From UBA1181 sp045226255 (GTDB lineage Bacteria; Bacteroidota; Bacteroidia; Bacteroidales; Paludibacteraceae), in assembly GCA_045226255.1 (NCBI GenBank), contig JBGVCG010000033.1, forward strand, positions 26,739 through 90,738: DNA of 64,000 bases, read 5' to 3'. The notes below the pieces were generated by a model. It was not told where the DNA came from. It did no database searches and was given only the letters and a program-made list of their open reading frames with translations. Of the stretch, positions 18,618-26,270 are shown one piece after another. A program made the position numbers and the translations under genes. The stretch's first letter is position 1. Each line of letters begins with the position of its first letter.

Positions 18618-19076
18618 ATGGAAAAAAATTCAGTCGAACAATTTCTGATGTTCACACCCGATTTCTTTGAGCCAAACCGCACAGGAGAAATCATTGAGAA
18701 GCTGAAATCCTTGCCTGACGACCAATCTATTAGAGCGATGTCATTGATAGGTGAATTCAAGAAACCAACCACCACTCTTCTCTTTGCCGCTTTATTGGGC
18801 GGAGTCGGAGCAGACCGCTTCTACCTGGGCAAAATAGGCACTGGAGTCTTAAAACTCATTTTGGCAATCATCAGCATAGTCTTTTTTATATTTATTATCC
18901 CTGGTCTTATTTTTGGAGTATGGTGGATAGTGGACATAGCACTCTCCAAAAAGAATGCCCAAAAATATAATACACAAAAATTCTTTTCCGTATTCAATGA
19001 CACCATAGGAAACGAAAAGGCTAATAGCATCCCAACTAGTGAGGATTTGAACCAAATTCCTAAAATCGAGGAATAA
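18618..19076 (+). CDS. TM2 domain-containing membrane protein
   Basis: 152 residues. An acidic N-terminal segment (~1-50) precedes a TM2 domain: 'KKPTTTLLFAALLGGVGADRFYLGKIGTGVLKLI' with the family DRFYLG turn between two hydrophobic helices (~52-110). The charged C-terminal tail is probably cytosolic. TM2 proteins are small two-span inner-membrane proteins without an assigned activity. It begins 44 bases after pepT and is followed by a good terminator, so it may be expressed by read-through from pepT. Confidence 0.85.
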   Translation: MEKNSVEQFLMFTPDFFEPNRTGEIIEKLKSLPDDQSIRAMSLIGEFKKPTTTLLFAALLGGVGADRFYLGKIGTGVLKLILAIISIVFFIFIIPGLIFGVWWIVDIALSKKNAQKYNTQKFFSVFNDTIGNEKANSIPTSEDLNQIPKIEE

Positions 19077-19100
19077 AAACAGTATTAATCCACAATATTC

Positions 19101-19147
19101 AGTCTATGGATTGGAGCGACACTCCATTCCATAGACTATTTCTTTTT
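19101..19147 (+). terminator. Intrinsic terminator after TM2 gene
   Basis: A long stem (AGTCTATGG-ATTGGA against TCCATT-CCATAGACT, 7-nt loop) followed by a T-rich tail ATTTCTTTTT. It closes the pepT-TM2 unit. Confidence 0.8.
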
Positions 19148-19243
19148 AAAGAAACTACCACAAAAAATCTCCCTCATAAAACAAAAGGTGAAGTGCGTTT
19201 TCGTTTTAACAACATGCATGATTGATTATTATTATAAATCACT

Positions 19244-19251
19244 TATCTTTG
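19244..19251 (+). promoter_or_regulatory. -7 promoter element for the lipoprotein/barrel gene
   Basis: TATCTTTG, an exact TAnnTTTG match 22 bases before the ATG. No clear TTTG lies at the -33 position, so it is moderately supported. Confidence 0.5.
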
Positions 19252-19273
19252 TTGCGCAAAACAACAATACACA

Positions 19274-20743
19274 ATGAAGAATATTATTCAACTATCAGGC
19301 ATCTGCACCATCCTCATCCTGCTACTCACGGGCTGCAATGCAAAGGTTTCGACCCAAATCACAAAGAGTTATCCAGCCACAAGCTTAGACCAGAACATCT
19401 CCGTGCTTCAACGAGAAGACACACCTCCTGAGAACTCCGAATACATCGGCATGGTGGAGGTGGGCGACAACGGGCTCACCGGCAATTCAAAATGCACCTA
19501 TGAGGCAGTGGTGGAATTAGCGAAGGAAGAGGCGAGGAAAGCGGGCGGTAACGCCATAAGAATCACCAAACACAAAACGCCCGACCTGATCAGCACTTGC
19601 CACCAAATAACGGCAGACATCTTACGCATAGAGAATGTCGATTCCCACCTGTACGGAATGGCACCGAAGCAAAAAACAGACACGAACTTCGCCGTCCTCA
19701 ATATTTTCAGGGACGACGCGAAACTTATCGCGGACTACGACCTATACATCGGGAAATCACTTCTCTGCCACGTGTCCAATAAATTCAAGAAGACTGTTCT
19801 GGTAAAAGCGGATGAGCCGACCATCCTATGGGCAGAGACCGAAAAGAAGGAAGAGCTAGAGGTAGACCTCAAGCCTGGGCACGTCTACCACTTACGATGC
19901 GATGTGGGACCAGGAATCGCAGTAGGTCGTCCACTCTTGTTCATCACGGAGAGTAACGCCCTCTCGGCGCAGTTCGAGGCACTCGAGCCGAAGAAGGCCG
20001 AAGCGCAGGATACGATCATCCTCGAAAAAGGAGGAACCGCAATACGCTACACAGCCGCATCCGCAGCAAGCACAGGCGATTCGCAGCAAGTCGGGAACAT
20101 GGTAGCCGGAGAGAGGCTAGCCACCTACGAAGAGACGAAGAGAAAAAGATTCATCGTATCTCTTGACGGAGGATATAGCCGTCGTTTAGCGAAAATCAGC
20201 GAAGAGACACCAACAATGCTGATGGATCACATGAAAAGCATCAAGAATGGATTCAACCTGGGAGGTGACCTAACCTTCCTCTTCAATAAATTCATAGGTG
20301 CTGGAGCGAAATTCTCAATGTTCCATACATATGACGAAAAAACAATCCCCATGTCATATGGACACCCCGACCATAACATAAAAGACAAGTACATCATTCC
20401 AATCATTGGTCCGATGTTCTCCCTGAGACAACCCATCAACGAAAAGAATCACCTCTTGTCCAACTATTCGATAGGCTATATGGGCTATACAAACGAAGGT
20501 GAATTCGATGGGCAATGGTACCGTTTGAAGGGGAAAACCGTGTATGCATCGATCGACCTCGGATATGACCATTGGTTCTCCTCCGGCATGGGCATAGGCT
20601 TTAAATTATCATTGGTGGGGGGCACATTGTCCGAATACACCCAGGAAGATAGAATAACAAAACAGAAAATCAAACTTGACAAGGACCATTATGAAGGATT
20701 AGGGAGAATCGATTTTTCCGTCGGCCTCCGATTCGGGAAATAA
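19274..20743 (+). CDS. Lipoprotein fused to a C-terminal outer-membrane beta-barrel
   Basis: 489 residues. The N-terminus is a lipoprotein signal peptide with lipobox 'LLTGC' (Cys ~21). Residues ~25-120 resemble a small alpha/beta domain of the RcsF/YbjQ kind ('EYIGMVEVGDNG' then 'EEARKAGGNAIRITKH', with a conserved-looking CTYEA Cys and a second Cys in 'STCHQ'). Residues ~125-230 look like a DUF2846-type beta domain ('LYIGKSLLCHV', 'DLKPGHVYHLRCDVG'). Residues ~290-489 are alternating amphipathic strands ending 'IDFSVGLRFGK', typical of an 8-10 strand barrel ending in an aromatic/basic residue. A lipid anchor on a protein that is also a barrel is unusual. The domain assignments are by eye and only moderately sure. 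Confidence 0.7.
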   Translation: MKNIIQLSGICTILILLLTGCNAKVSTQITKSYPATSLDQNISVLQREDTPPENSEYIGMVEVGDNGLTGNSKCTYEAVVELAKEEARKAGGNAIRITKHKTPDLISTCHQITADILRIENVDSHLYGMAPKQKTDTNFAVLNIFRDDAKLIADYDLYIGKSLLCHVSNKFKKTVLVKADEPTILWAETEKKEELEVDLKPGHVYHLRCDVGPGIAVGRPLLFITESNALSAQFEALEPKKAEAQDTIILEKGGTAIRYTAASAASTGDSQQVGNMVAGERLATYEETKRKRFIVSLDGGYSRRLAKISEETPTMLMDHMKSIKNGFNLGGDLTFLFNKFIGAGAKFSMFHTYDEKTIPMSYGHPDHNIKDKYIIPIIGPMFSLRQPINEKNHLLSNYSIGYMGYTNEGEFDGQWYRLKGKTVYASIDLGYDHWFSSGMGIGFKLSLVGGTLSEYTQEDRITKQKIKLDKDHYEGLGRIDFSVGLRFGK

Positions 20744-20790
20744 TACGTGGAGAATTAAGAATTTCCTGGAGAACAGTGACGCCCCCTCAC

Positions 20791-20827
20791 CCGTTGATTG
20801 TGGAGACGATGTGTACATCATCTCCAC
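20791..20827. repeat. Dispersed palindromic repeat, copy 1
   Basis: The sequence CCGTTGATTGTGGAGACGAT opens a near-perfect 28-bp palindrome (20800-20827) with one mismatched pair. The same palindrome and the same CCCGTTGATTGT flank occur inverted at 28861-28895. A third copy, palindrome only, lies at 37540-37561. Confidence 0.8.
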
Positions 20828-20874
20828 GGCAGGTGACGTCCAAAAATGAATAATCATTTTACATAAATCTTTAT

Positions 20875-20882
20875 TATCTTTG
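20875..20882 (+). promoter_or_regulatory. -7 promoter element for the NSS symporter
   Basis: TATCTTTG, an exact TAnnTTTG match 17 bases before the ATG at 20900. The -33 box is not clear. Confidence 0.5.
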
Positions 20883-20899
20883 CCCAAAATAGAGGTTTT

Positions 20900-22534
20900 A
20901 TGGAACAGAAAAAGGAGAATTGGGGATCACGGGTCGGACTCATCCTAGCGATGGCGGGAAGCGCCGTAGGCATCGGCAACTTCCTGCGATTTCCTATCCA
21001 AGCCATCCAAAACGGAGGTGGCGCCTTCATCATCCCCTATATCGTGTCGTTCGTCCTCCTAGGACTGCCCTTGGTCATGGTGGAATGGTCGACCGGCAAG
21101 TTCGGCGGCCTGCACGGGCACCACTCGCCCCCGATGATCATGCAACGGCTGGACCACCACAAGATATGGCGGTACACGGGCTCCTTGGGTCTCTTCTCCA
21201 GCCTCATCATCTCCTCCTACTACTGCTACATAGAGAGCTGGATCCTCTCCTATGCGATACACTCCGTGATCGGTTCGTTCAACGGCATGACGGAGACGGA
21301 GATATCCGCCTTCTTCGACACCTACCTAAACCTCAAGGAGTCCACGTTCGGAATCCCTTACGACACCCTACTCTGCTTCATCTTCTGCCTATGGCTGAAC
21401 ATCTTCATCATCAGCAAGGGAATCAACAAGGGAATCGAGCGGGTCGCCAAGATATGCATGCCGATGCTGTTGTTCTTCGGTCTGTTCCTCGTCGTCAAGG
21501 CATACTCCCTCAAGGCGGGCGACAATGGCGCCATCTGTGACGGAACGACCGCCATTGACTTCCTTTGGACACCCAACTTCGACGCATTGTCCAACCCTAA
21601 GATATGGTTAGCGGCGGCGGGACAGGTCTTCTTCACGCTCTCCCTCGGTATGGGAGCCATACAGACCTACGCCTCCTACCTGAAGCGGGACGAGGACATC
21701 GCCCTCAGCTCCATGACCTCCGCCTTCACCAACGAATTCACGGAGATCATCCTCGGTAGCGCCATCATCATACCGATCGCGGTCGGCTACCTCGGTATCG
21801 ACAAGGTGGTCGAGCTGGCGCAGACGGGAGGATTCGGACTGGGCTTCCGCACCATGCCTTATCTTTTTGGGCAATGGGGGAATATCCTGTCGGCCATCGC
21901 GGGGCTAGCCTTCTTCGGACTGCTCTTCTTCGCCGCCATCACCTCCTCGCTCTCCACCACGCAACCCTTCGTGGCCTTCCTCTCCAACAGCTATAACTGG
22001 TCGCAGAAAAGCACCTCCTACACCCTTGGCGCGATCATCCTCATCATCGCCCTTCCGTGCATCTTCTTCTTCGAGAAAGGGGTGTTCGACCAATACGATT
22101 TCTGGGGAGGCACCGTAGCCCTCTTCCTCTTCGCCACCATAGAAGCCATCGCGTTCTCTTGGGTGATGGGCATCGAAAAGGGGTGGAAGTTGATCAACTA
22201 CCATGCGGACATGCAGATACCGAAGTTCTTCAAATATGTGCTGAAGTATGTCACGCCGACCATGCTGATCACCATCTTCCTCGCCGCCCTCTTCAAGCCG
22301 AAGAACGACGATTGGTCACTGATCAGCCTGAAGGGATGGCCATTGGACGACTCCGCCATCATAGCGGAGCTTACCCACCAAGGCATATCGGCCGACGACC
22401 CTAACATCGCCTACATCGACGGAGCCAGAATCGGCATGGCCATACTTCTGGTGCTCGTCTGCGTACTAATCTGGCATGCTTCCTACACCAGGGAACAACG
22501 CATCCTCAAAGAGAGAAGGGAGGGTAAATCATGA
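20900..22534 (+). CDS. Sodium:neurotransmitter symporter family (NSS/SNF) transporter
   Basis: 544 residues with about 12 predicted membrane spans. The first helix carries the family signature 'WGSRVGLILAMAGSAVGIGNFLRFP' with the unwound glycine region that binds substrate and Na+, followed by 'NGGGAFIIPYI'. The family co-transports amino acids with sodium in bacteria. The stop overlaps by 4 bases (ATGA) with the start of a 42-residue ORF resembling the MetS small subunit, so methionine/alanine-type import (MetPS) is a reasonable guess but not shown. Good matches at both ends and normal length suggest an intact gene. Confidence 0.92.
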   Translation: MEQKKENWGSRVGLILAMAGSAVGIGNFLRFPIQAIQNGGGAFIIPYIVSFVLLGLPLVMVEWSTGKFGGLHGHHSPPMIMQRLDHHKIWRYTGSLGLFSSLIISSYYCYIESWILSYAIHSVIGSFNGMTETEISAFFDTYLNLKESTFGIPYDTLLCFIFCLWLNIFIISKGINKGIERVAKICMPMLLFFGLFLVVKAYSLKAGDNGAICDGTTAIDFLWTPNFDALSNPKIWLAAAGQVFFTLSLGMGAIQTYASYLKRDEDIALSSMTSAFTNEFTEIILGSAIIIPIAVGYLGIDKVVELAQTGGFGLGFRTMPYLFGQWGNILSAIAGLAFFGLLFFAAITSSLSTTQPFVAFLSNSYNWSQKSTSYTLGAIILIIALPCIFFFEKGVFDQYDFWGGTVALFLFATIEAIAFSWVMGIEKGWKLINYHADMQIPKFFKYVLKYVTPTMLITIFLAALFKPKNDDWSLISLKGWPLDDSAIIAELTHQGISADDPNIAYIDGARIGMAILLVLVCVLIWHASYTREQRILKERREGKS

Positions 22535-22659
22535 AAACATCCGTTCTATTCATGCTCATCGTGCAGGGCACCGTAACCGTCATACTCGGCATCCTCTTCC
22601 ATAAGGTGTTGACGATTGGGAAGAAGGAGAAGAAGGAAAAAGAGGAGCGAGAGAATTAA
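22531..22659 (+). CDS. MetS-like small subunit of NSS transporter
   Basis: A 42-residue protein: one hydrophobic span ('VLFMLIVQGTVTVILGILFHKVL') followed by a short, highly charged Lys/Glu tail. Its ATG overlaps the stop of the symporter gene (ATGA), showing translational coupling. Small one-span proteins of this shape (MetS/MaAIMP_sms family) pair with NSS transporters such as corynebacterial MetP and are needed for uptake. Assignment rests on size, topology and context. It ends just before an AT-rich repeat and the left inverted repeat of the island. Confidence 0.75.
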   Translation: MKTSVLFMLIVQGTVTVILGILFHKVLTIGKKEKKEKEEREN

Positions 22660-22666
22660 GAATTAA

Positions 22667-22692
22667 GAAACGTTAGTTCGACGTGGTCAATT
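22667..22692. repeat. 26-bp inverted repeat, left copy
   Basis: Core ACGTTAGTTCGACGT within a 26-bp segment that is found inverted at 28927-28952 with one mismatch. Both copies are embedded in AATTAAGAATT-type AT-rich sequence. The pair brackets the phosphate-transporter-like/HNH/Fic/methyltransferase region. Confidence 0.8.
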
Positions 22693-22990
22693 AAGAGTTA
22701 TAGGGATAATGTGACTCATCCCAATAATCCAGATGTTATAACTACCATAGCATTCTATGATAAAAGGACGCACAAGATTAAGTCTTCCATAGACCTAGCT
22801 TACAATAAATCAAGAGAATACATACCATATTCGACTGAAATTGTCAAGGGTAGGGAAAAAATCTTTGGAACCCACTATCATAAGTGGCCTGCAGGAGAAA
22901 AAGGGAAATCTGGTCGTACGCGTCATGATACCGGAAACTCATACGCACCGACTGAAAAAGAAATGCGTTATATAAAATTTGTCGCTCTTC

Positions 22991-23035
22991 CGTCGATTGC
23001 ACTCCCTGCACAACATCTGGCAATTCTCGGCAATG
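22991..23035. repeat. 45-bp direct repeat, left copy (HNH gene 3' remnant)
   Basis: Identical over 45 bases to 25154-25198, which encodes 'IAENCQMLCRECNRR' at the end of the DUF262-HNH gene. On the minus strand this copy encodes the same residues but has no gene upstream of it. It is therefore a detached 3' remnant of an HNH gene. Confidence 0.9.
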
Positions 23036-23073
23036 TGTTGAAGGGAATTTAACGATACGTTTATTTATGCTAA

Positions 23074-23091
23074 TTGTAACCGATTTGTAAC
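23074..23091 (+). promoter_or_regulatory. Pho-box-like tandem repeat upstream of the transporter-regulator fusion
   Basis: TTGTAAC-CGAT-TTGTAAC: two identical heptamers with a 4-base spacer, an 11-bp period. This is the geometry of PhoB/OmpR-family binding sites (pho box 7+4+7). It lies 66 bases before the ATG of a gene whose product ends in an OmpR/PhoB winged helix. A -7-like TAATTTTG follows at 23125-23132. Binding is inferred. Confidence 0.5.
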
Positions 23092-23156
23092 ACCTACTTT
23101 TTCCCGATTATGGTCACTTCATCTTAATTTTGTATCATCATGCAATAAATGGAATC

Positions 23157-25136
23157 ATGACTATAGGAATCGTTATAAAGCTTTTGGGATCTCTTGCTTT
23201 GCTTATCTATGGGATGAAGATAATGAGCGAAGCGTTGCAAAAGATGGCTGGACCAGGGTTGCGCCATATATTAGCAAGAATGACATCCAACCGTATTTCA
23301 GGTATGCTCACTGGTATGTTTGTGACGTGTGCCGTACAATCCTCTTCGGCAACCACTGTTATGACTGTTTCGTTTGTCTCTGCGGGTCTTCTGACGCTGA
23401 CACAGGCCATCAGCATCATTATGGGAGCTAATATTGGTACTACGCTTACCGCTTGGATCATGTCGTTAGGATACAATGTGGATCTGTCGAATGTTGTCTT
23501 CCCCGCTTTTATGTTGGGTATGCTGCTTATCTACAAAAAGAAACATCGTGAGGTTGGTGATTTTTTATTCGGAATAGCATTTCTATTCTGGTCGTTGGTG
23601 ATGCTTAGCTCCACAGGGAAAAGTATGGACCTGGAACATAACGAAAGTGTTGTGAAGTTCTTTTCGTCATTTGATACAAATAGTCATTTCTCCATCCTCA
23701 TTTTTTTATTTGCTGGTACCCTGATAACTTGTATTGTGCAATCATCGGCTGCTGTGATGGCCATCACCATCTTGCTCTGCTCTACAGGAGTCCTACCCAT
23801 CCATCTTGGTATAGCACTGGTAATGGGCGAGAATATTGGCACCACGGCGACAGCTAATCTTGCTGCTATGGGAGCGGGCATTTCTGCGAGAAGAGCAGCC
23901 TTAGCTCACTTACTGTTCAATGTGTTTGGCGTTTTGTGGGTTTTGTGTGTGTTCTACCCATTCGTCAATATGGTCTGCTGGCTGGTCAACTATGATCCTG
24001 AAGCATCTGGACAGGTAGCGCGACTTCCCGTTGTACTGGCCATGTTCCATACCTGCTTCAACCTAATCAACACATCCATCCTATTGCCTTTCGTATCTCA
24101 GATAGAACGAATTGTCTGTCGTCTTTTGCCTGAGACAAGCGAGAAGGAGCGACAACCTATCACGCTGCATTTCATCAACGGAGGACTCATGACAACTCCA
24201 GAAATATCTGTACTTCAAGCGCAAAAAGAGGTGATACACTTTGCCGAACGTATGCAACGTATGTTTGGCATGGTGAGGAGTTTGCTCGATGAAAAGGACA
24301 AAAAAGAGATTGAACGTCAACACGAGCGAATCTGCAAATACGAAGAAATAGCCGATCGCATGGAAATAGAAATCGCCTCCTATTTGGAGAAGGTGAGCAA
24401 TGAACGATTGTCTGACGATACAAAGGGGAAAATACGTTCCATGCTACGTATGATAGGAGAATTGGAATCTATCGGTGACTCATGTCGGAAGATTTCACAA
24501 ACCATTCATCAACGAAATGAACTTGACGAAGATTTCTCTCTACAACAGTACGAATATATGCACGAAATGATGCACCTTGTAAACGAAGCCATTACACAGA
24601 TGATGGTTGTCATGAACGGAAGACGAGAAAATGTAACCATTGAACCTTCGTTAGAGATTGAAAACGACATCAATGCGTTGCGAGATAAAATAAAAAATGA
24701 AAACATCACCAATGTGAATACAAAGAGAGACTCTTACATCGTCACAACACTCTGTATCGACATTATCGCCAGTTGCGAGAAAATAGGTGATTTTATTATA
24801 AACATACTAGAAGCACGAATAGGAAGACGTCATATCTTCTTTCGTGGATTACACATGGATTGCGACAAGAAGGAGGTTTATATTGATGGGGAACCTATTA
24901 ATCTCACTCTCACAGAGTTCAATTTGCTTTACGAACTTCTATCTTGCAGAGGTTCCATCTGCTCCCGTCAGCAACTTATGGAGAAAGTTTGGACGGGTGT
25001 GGTGGTTACCGGACGTACTGTCGATGTGAACATCACCCGACTTCGTAAAAAACTGGGGTCCTATGCGCATTGCATCGCCAACAAACAAAGTCTTGGATAT
25101 TATTTCGATGATAAATTCGGACAGGTAAAGAGATGA
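23157..25136 (+). CDS. Na/Pi-cotransporter-like protein fused to PhoU-like domain and OmpR/PhoB winged helix
   Basis: 659 residues from the ATG at 23157; an upstream TTG at 23130 only adds an unlikely leader. Residues ~1-310 form two inverted Na/Pi-cotransporter repeats, each with the diagnostic motif: 'QSSSATTVM' (~60) and 'QSSAAVMAI' (~194), plus 'GANIGTT' and 'GENIGTT'. Residues ~365-555 are helical and PhoU-like ('LRMIGELESIGDSCRKIS', 'EKIGDFIINILEAR'). Residues ~563-658 are a complete winged-helix effector domain ('INLTLTEFNLLYELLS', 'SRQQLMEKVW', 'GRTVDVNITRLRKKLG', 'SLGYYF'). NptA-type proteins normally stop after PhoU; a DNA-binding tail would make this a membrane-tethered regulator. 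No receiver domain is present. A.T-richer than its neighbours and bracketed by a 45-bp repeat, it looks acquired. Confidence 0.9.
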   Translation: MTIGIVIKLLGSLALLIYGMKIMSEALQKMAGPGLRHILARMTSNRISGMLTGMFVTCAVQSSSATTVMTVSFVSAGLLTLTQAISIIMGANIGTTLTAWIMSLGYNVDLSNVVFPAFMLGMLLIYKKKHREVGDFLFGIAFLFWSLVMLSSTGKSMDLEHNESVVKFFSSFDTNSHFSILIFLFAGTLITCIVQSSAAVMAITILLCSTGVLPIHLGIALVMGENIGTTATANLAAMGAGISARRAALAHLLFNVFGVLWVLCVFYPFVNMVCWLVNYDPEASGQVARLPVVLAMFHTCFNLINTSILLPFVSQIERIVCRLLPETSEKERQPITLHFINGGLMTTPEISVLQAQKEVIHFAERMQRMFGMVRSLLDEKDKKEIERQHERICKYEEIADRMEIEIASYLEKVSNERLSDDTKGKIRSMLRMIGELESIGDSCRKISQTIHQRNELDEDFSLQQYEYMHEMMHLVNEAITQMMVVMNGRRENVTIEPSLEIENDINALRDKIKNENITNVNTKRDSYIVTTLCIDIIASCEKIGDFIINILEARIGRRHIFFRGLHMDCDKKEVYIDGEPINLTLTEFNLLYELLSCRGSICSRQQLMEKVWTGVVVTGRTVDVNITRLRKKLGSYAHCIANKQSLGYYFDDKFGQVKR

Positions 25137-25137
25137 T

Positions 25138-26220
25138 TTATTTACCCCCCTTGCGTCGATTGCACTCCCTGCACAACATCTGGCAATTCTCGGCAATGGT
25201 GCGGCCGCCCTCTTTCCATGGGGTGATGTGGTCGGCTTCCATTTGCTCTATCTCGAAGTGCTTGCCACAGATTTTGCAGATACCTTGCTGACGCTCATAG
25301 ACCTCTCGTTTCGTGTTGTCATCGAACGCACGGATGCCTAGGTGGTGCTCGTCGCCGTCAATGACGTAGGCGTAAATGCCTGATTTCTTTTGCACATCGC
25401 TGTCCATCATCAGTTTCGTTACCTTCTCTTCCAACGCAGTAGCGTCCAACGACTGCTCCTTGAATTTTTCGTACAGTATTCCCCAATCCACGCCCTTCAT
25501 CTCTTTGCGGTATTTGGGGAAGAGGGCCTTCACCCAGTTGATGACACTGCTGAAGTGATTCCAGAGTGCGACTGCGTTAGGGTCGTGCTGGTGGTTGCCC
25601 ATATAGACCTCGATGTTTCCCTTTGATATCCAACGGATAGCGGTTTCGAGGTAGTCCTGTCGGATGGGTGAACCGCTCACGTACTTACTCGCCAACCCGT
25701 AAGCAGCACAATTGCTTTTGCTGAAATAACGCTTTGCATCACTCACCCAACTGCCAGCATAGACCGCATTGCGAAGCTCCTGCTCGGTCAGTTTCTCACC
25801 TGCGATGTTGATGGTCTCGAACCATTTCAGTTTCTCACTGTCGGTGCCACTACAGATATACACTTGCAATTCGTAATTAAGAATCTGCTCCTTTTCGTCT
25901 TCCTGCAGGTTGTGGAAGTATTTGAAGAGATAGGCGAAGTCTCCGTGTACATATTGGCAGATGGAAATGGTACGTTGTTGTCCGTCGATGATCTCGAACG
26001 TGCCATCATCGCGTGTCGCCCAGTACATCACATTGAGGGGGAAGCCCTGCGTGAGGGTGTCGATAACTGCGCTGCGTTGTTTATCGCCATAGACAAACTC
26101 TCGCTGGTAGGGTGGACGCACATCTAACTTGCCACCATACGCCTTTACTCCCTGCTCCGCATTGTCTGCATAACCCGCTGTTAGGTCGCGGACTGTTATT
26201 TTATGCAATTTGATTTCCAT
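25138..26220 (-). CDS. DUF262 protein with C-terminal HNH nuclease domain
   Basis: 360 residues. The N-terminal DUF262 (ParB/GmrS-like) part has 'PPYQREFVYGDKQRSAVIDTL' (~35-55) and 'IDGQQRT' (~79-85), the motif linked to nucleotide hydrolysis in GmrSD/SspE-type restriction proteins. The C-terminus is an HNH module with a zinc ribbon: 'CKICG' (~317), 'ADHITPW' (~330), 'ENCQMLCRECNRRKGG' (~345-359). DNA cleavage is inferred. Its stop lies one base from the stop of the converging transporter gene, and its last codons are inside the 45-bp repeat. It follows fic by 50 bases on the same strand, so it is probably in the methyltransferase-fic-HNH unit. Confidence 0.88.
   Translation of the reverse strand: MEIKLHKITVRDLTAGYADNAEQGVKAYGGKLDVRPPYQREFVYGDKQRSAVIDTLTQGFPLNVMYWATRDDGTFEIIDGQQRTISICQYVHGDFAYLFKYFHNLQEDEKEQILNYELQVYICSGTDSEKLKWFETINIAGEKLTEQELRNAVYAGSWVSDAKRYFSKSNCAAYGLASKYVSGSPIRQDYLETAIRWISKGNIEVYMGNHQHDPNAVALWNHFSSVINWVKALFPKYRKEMKGVDWGILYEKFKEQSLDATALEEKVTKLMMDSDVQKKSGIYAYVIDGDEHHLGIRAFDDNTKREVYERQQGICKICGKHFEIEQMEADHITPWKEGGRTIAENCQMLCRECNRRKGGK
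25154..25198. repeat. 45-bp direct repeat, right copy
   Basis: The copy inside the intact DUF262-HNH gene, identical to 22991-23035. The two copies, 2163 bases apart in the same orientation, enclose the whole transporter-PhoU-winged-helix gene with its upstream tandem repeat. Confidence 0.9.
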
Positions 26221-26270
26221 ATAGCTTGGGTTTTATATCGTAATTGAAATAATATTTTAGTTCAACTCTA

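Larger units (their letters stand above)
22660..23052 (+). pseudogene. Fragment of an unrecognised protein gene
   Basis: The frame is open from the stop of the preceding small gene to 23052, with only a GTG at 22711 as possible start. The protein-like part runs from 'WSIKSYRDNVTHPNNPDVIT' through 'YDKRTHKIKSSIDLAYNKSREYIPYS' to 'IFGTHYHKWPAGEKGK' and 'TEKEMRYIKF'. Its upstream end lies inside the 26-bp inverted repeat, and its last ~20 residues are read out of the 45-bp direct repeat that belongs to an HNH gene on the other strand. Both ends therefore look like recombination joints. I do not recognise the family. Confidence 0.5.
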
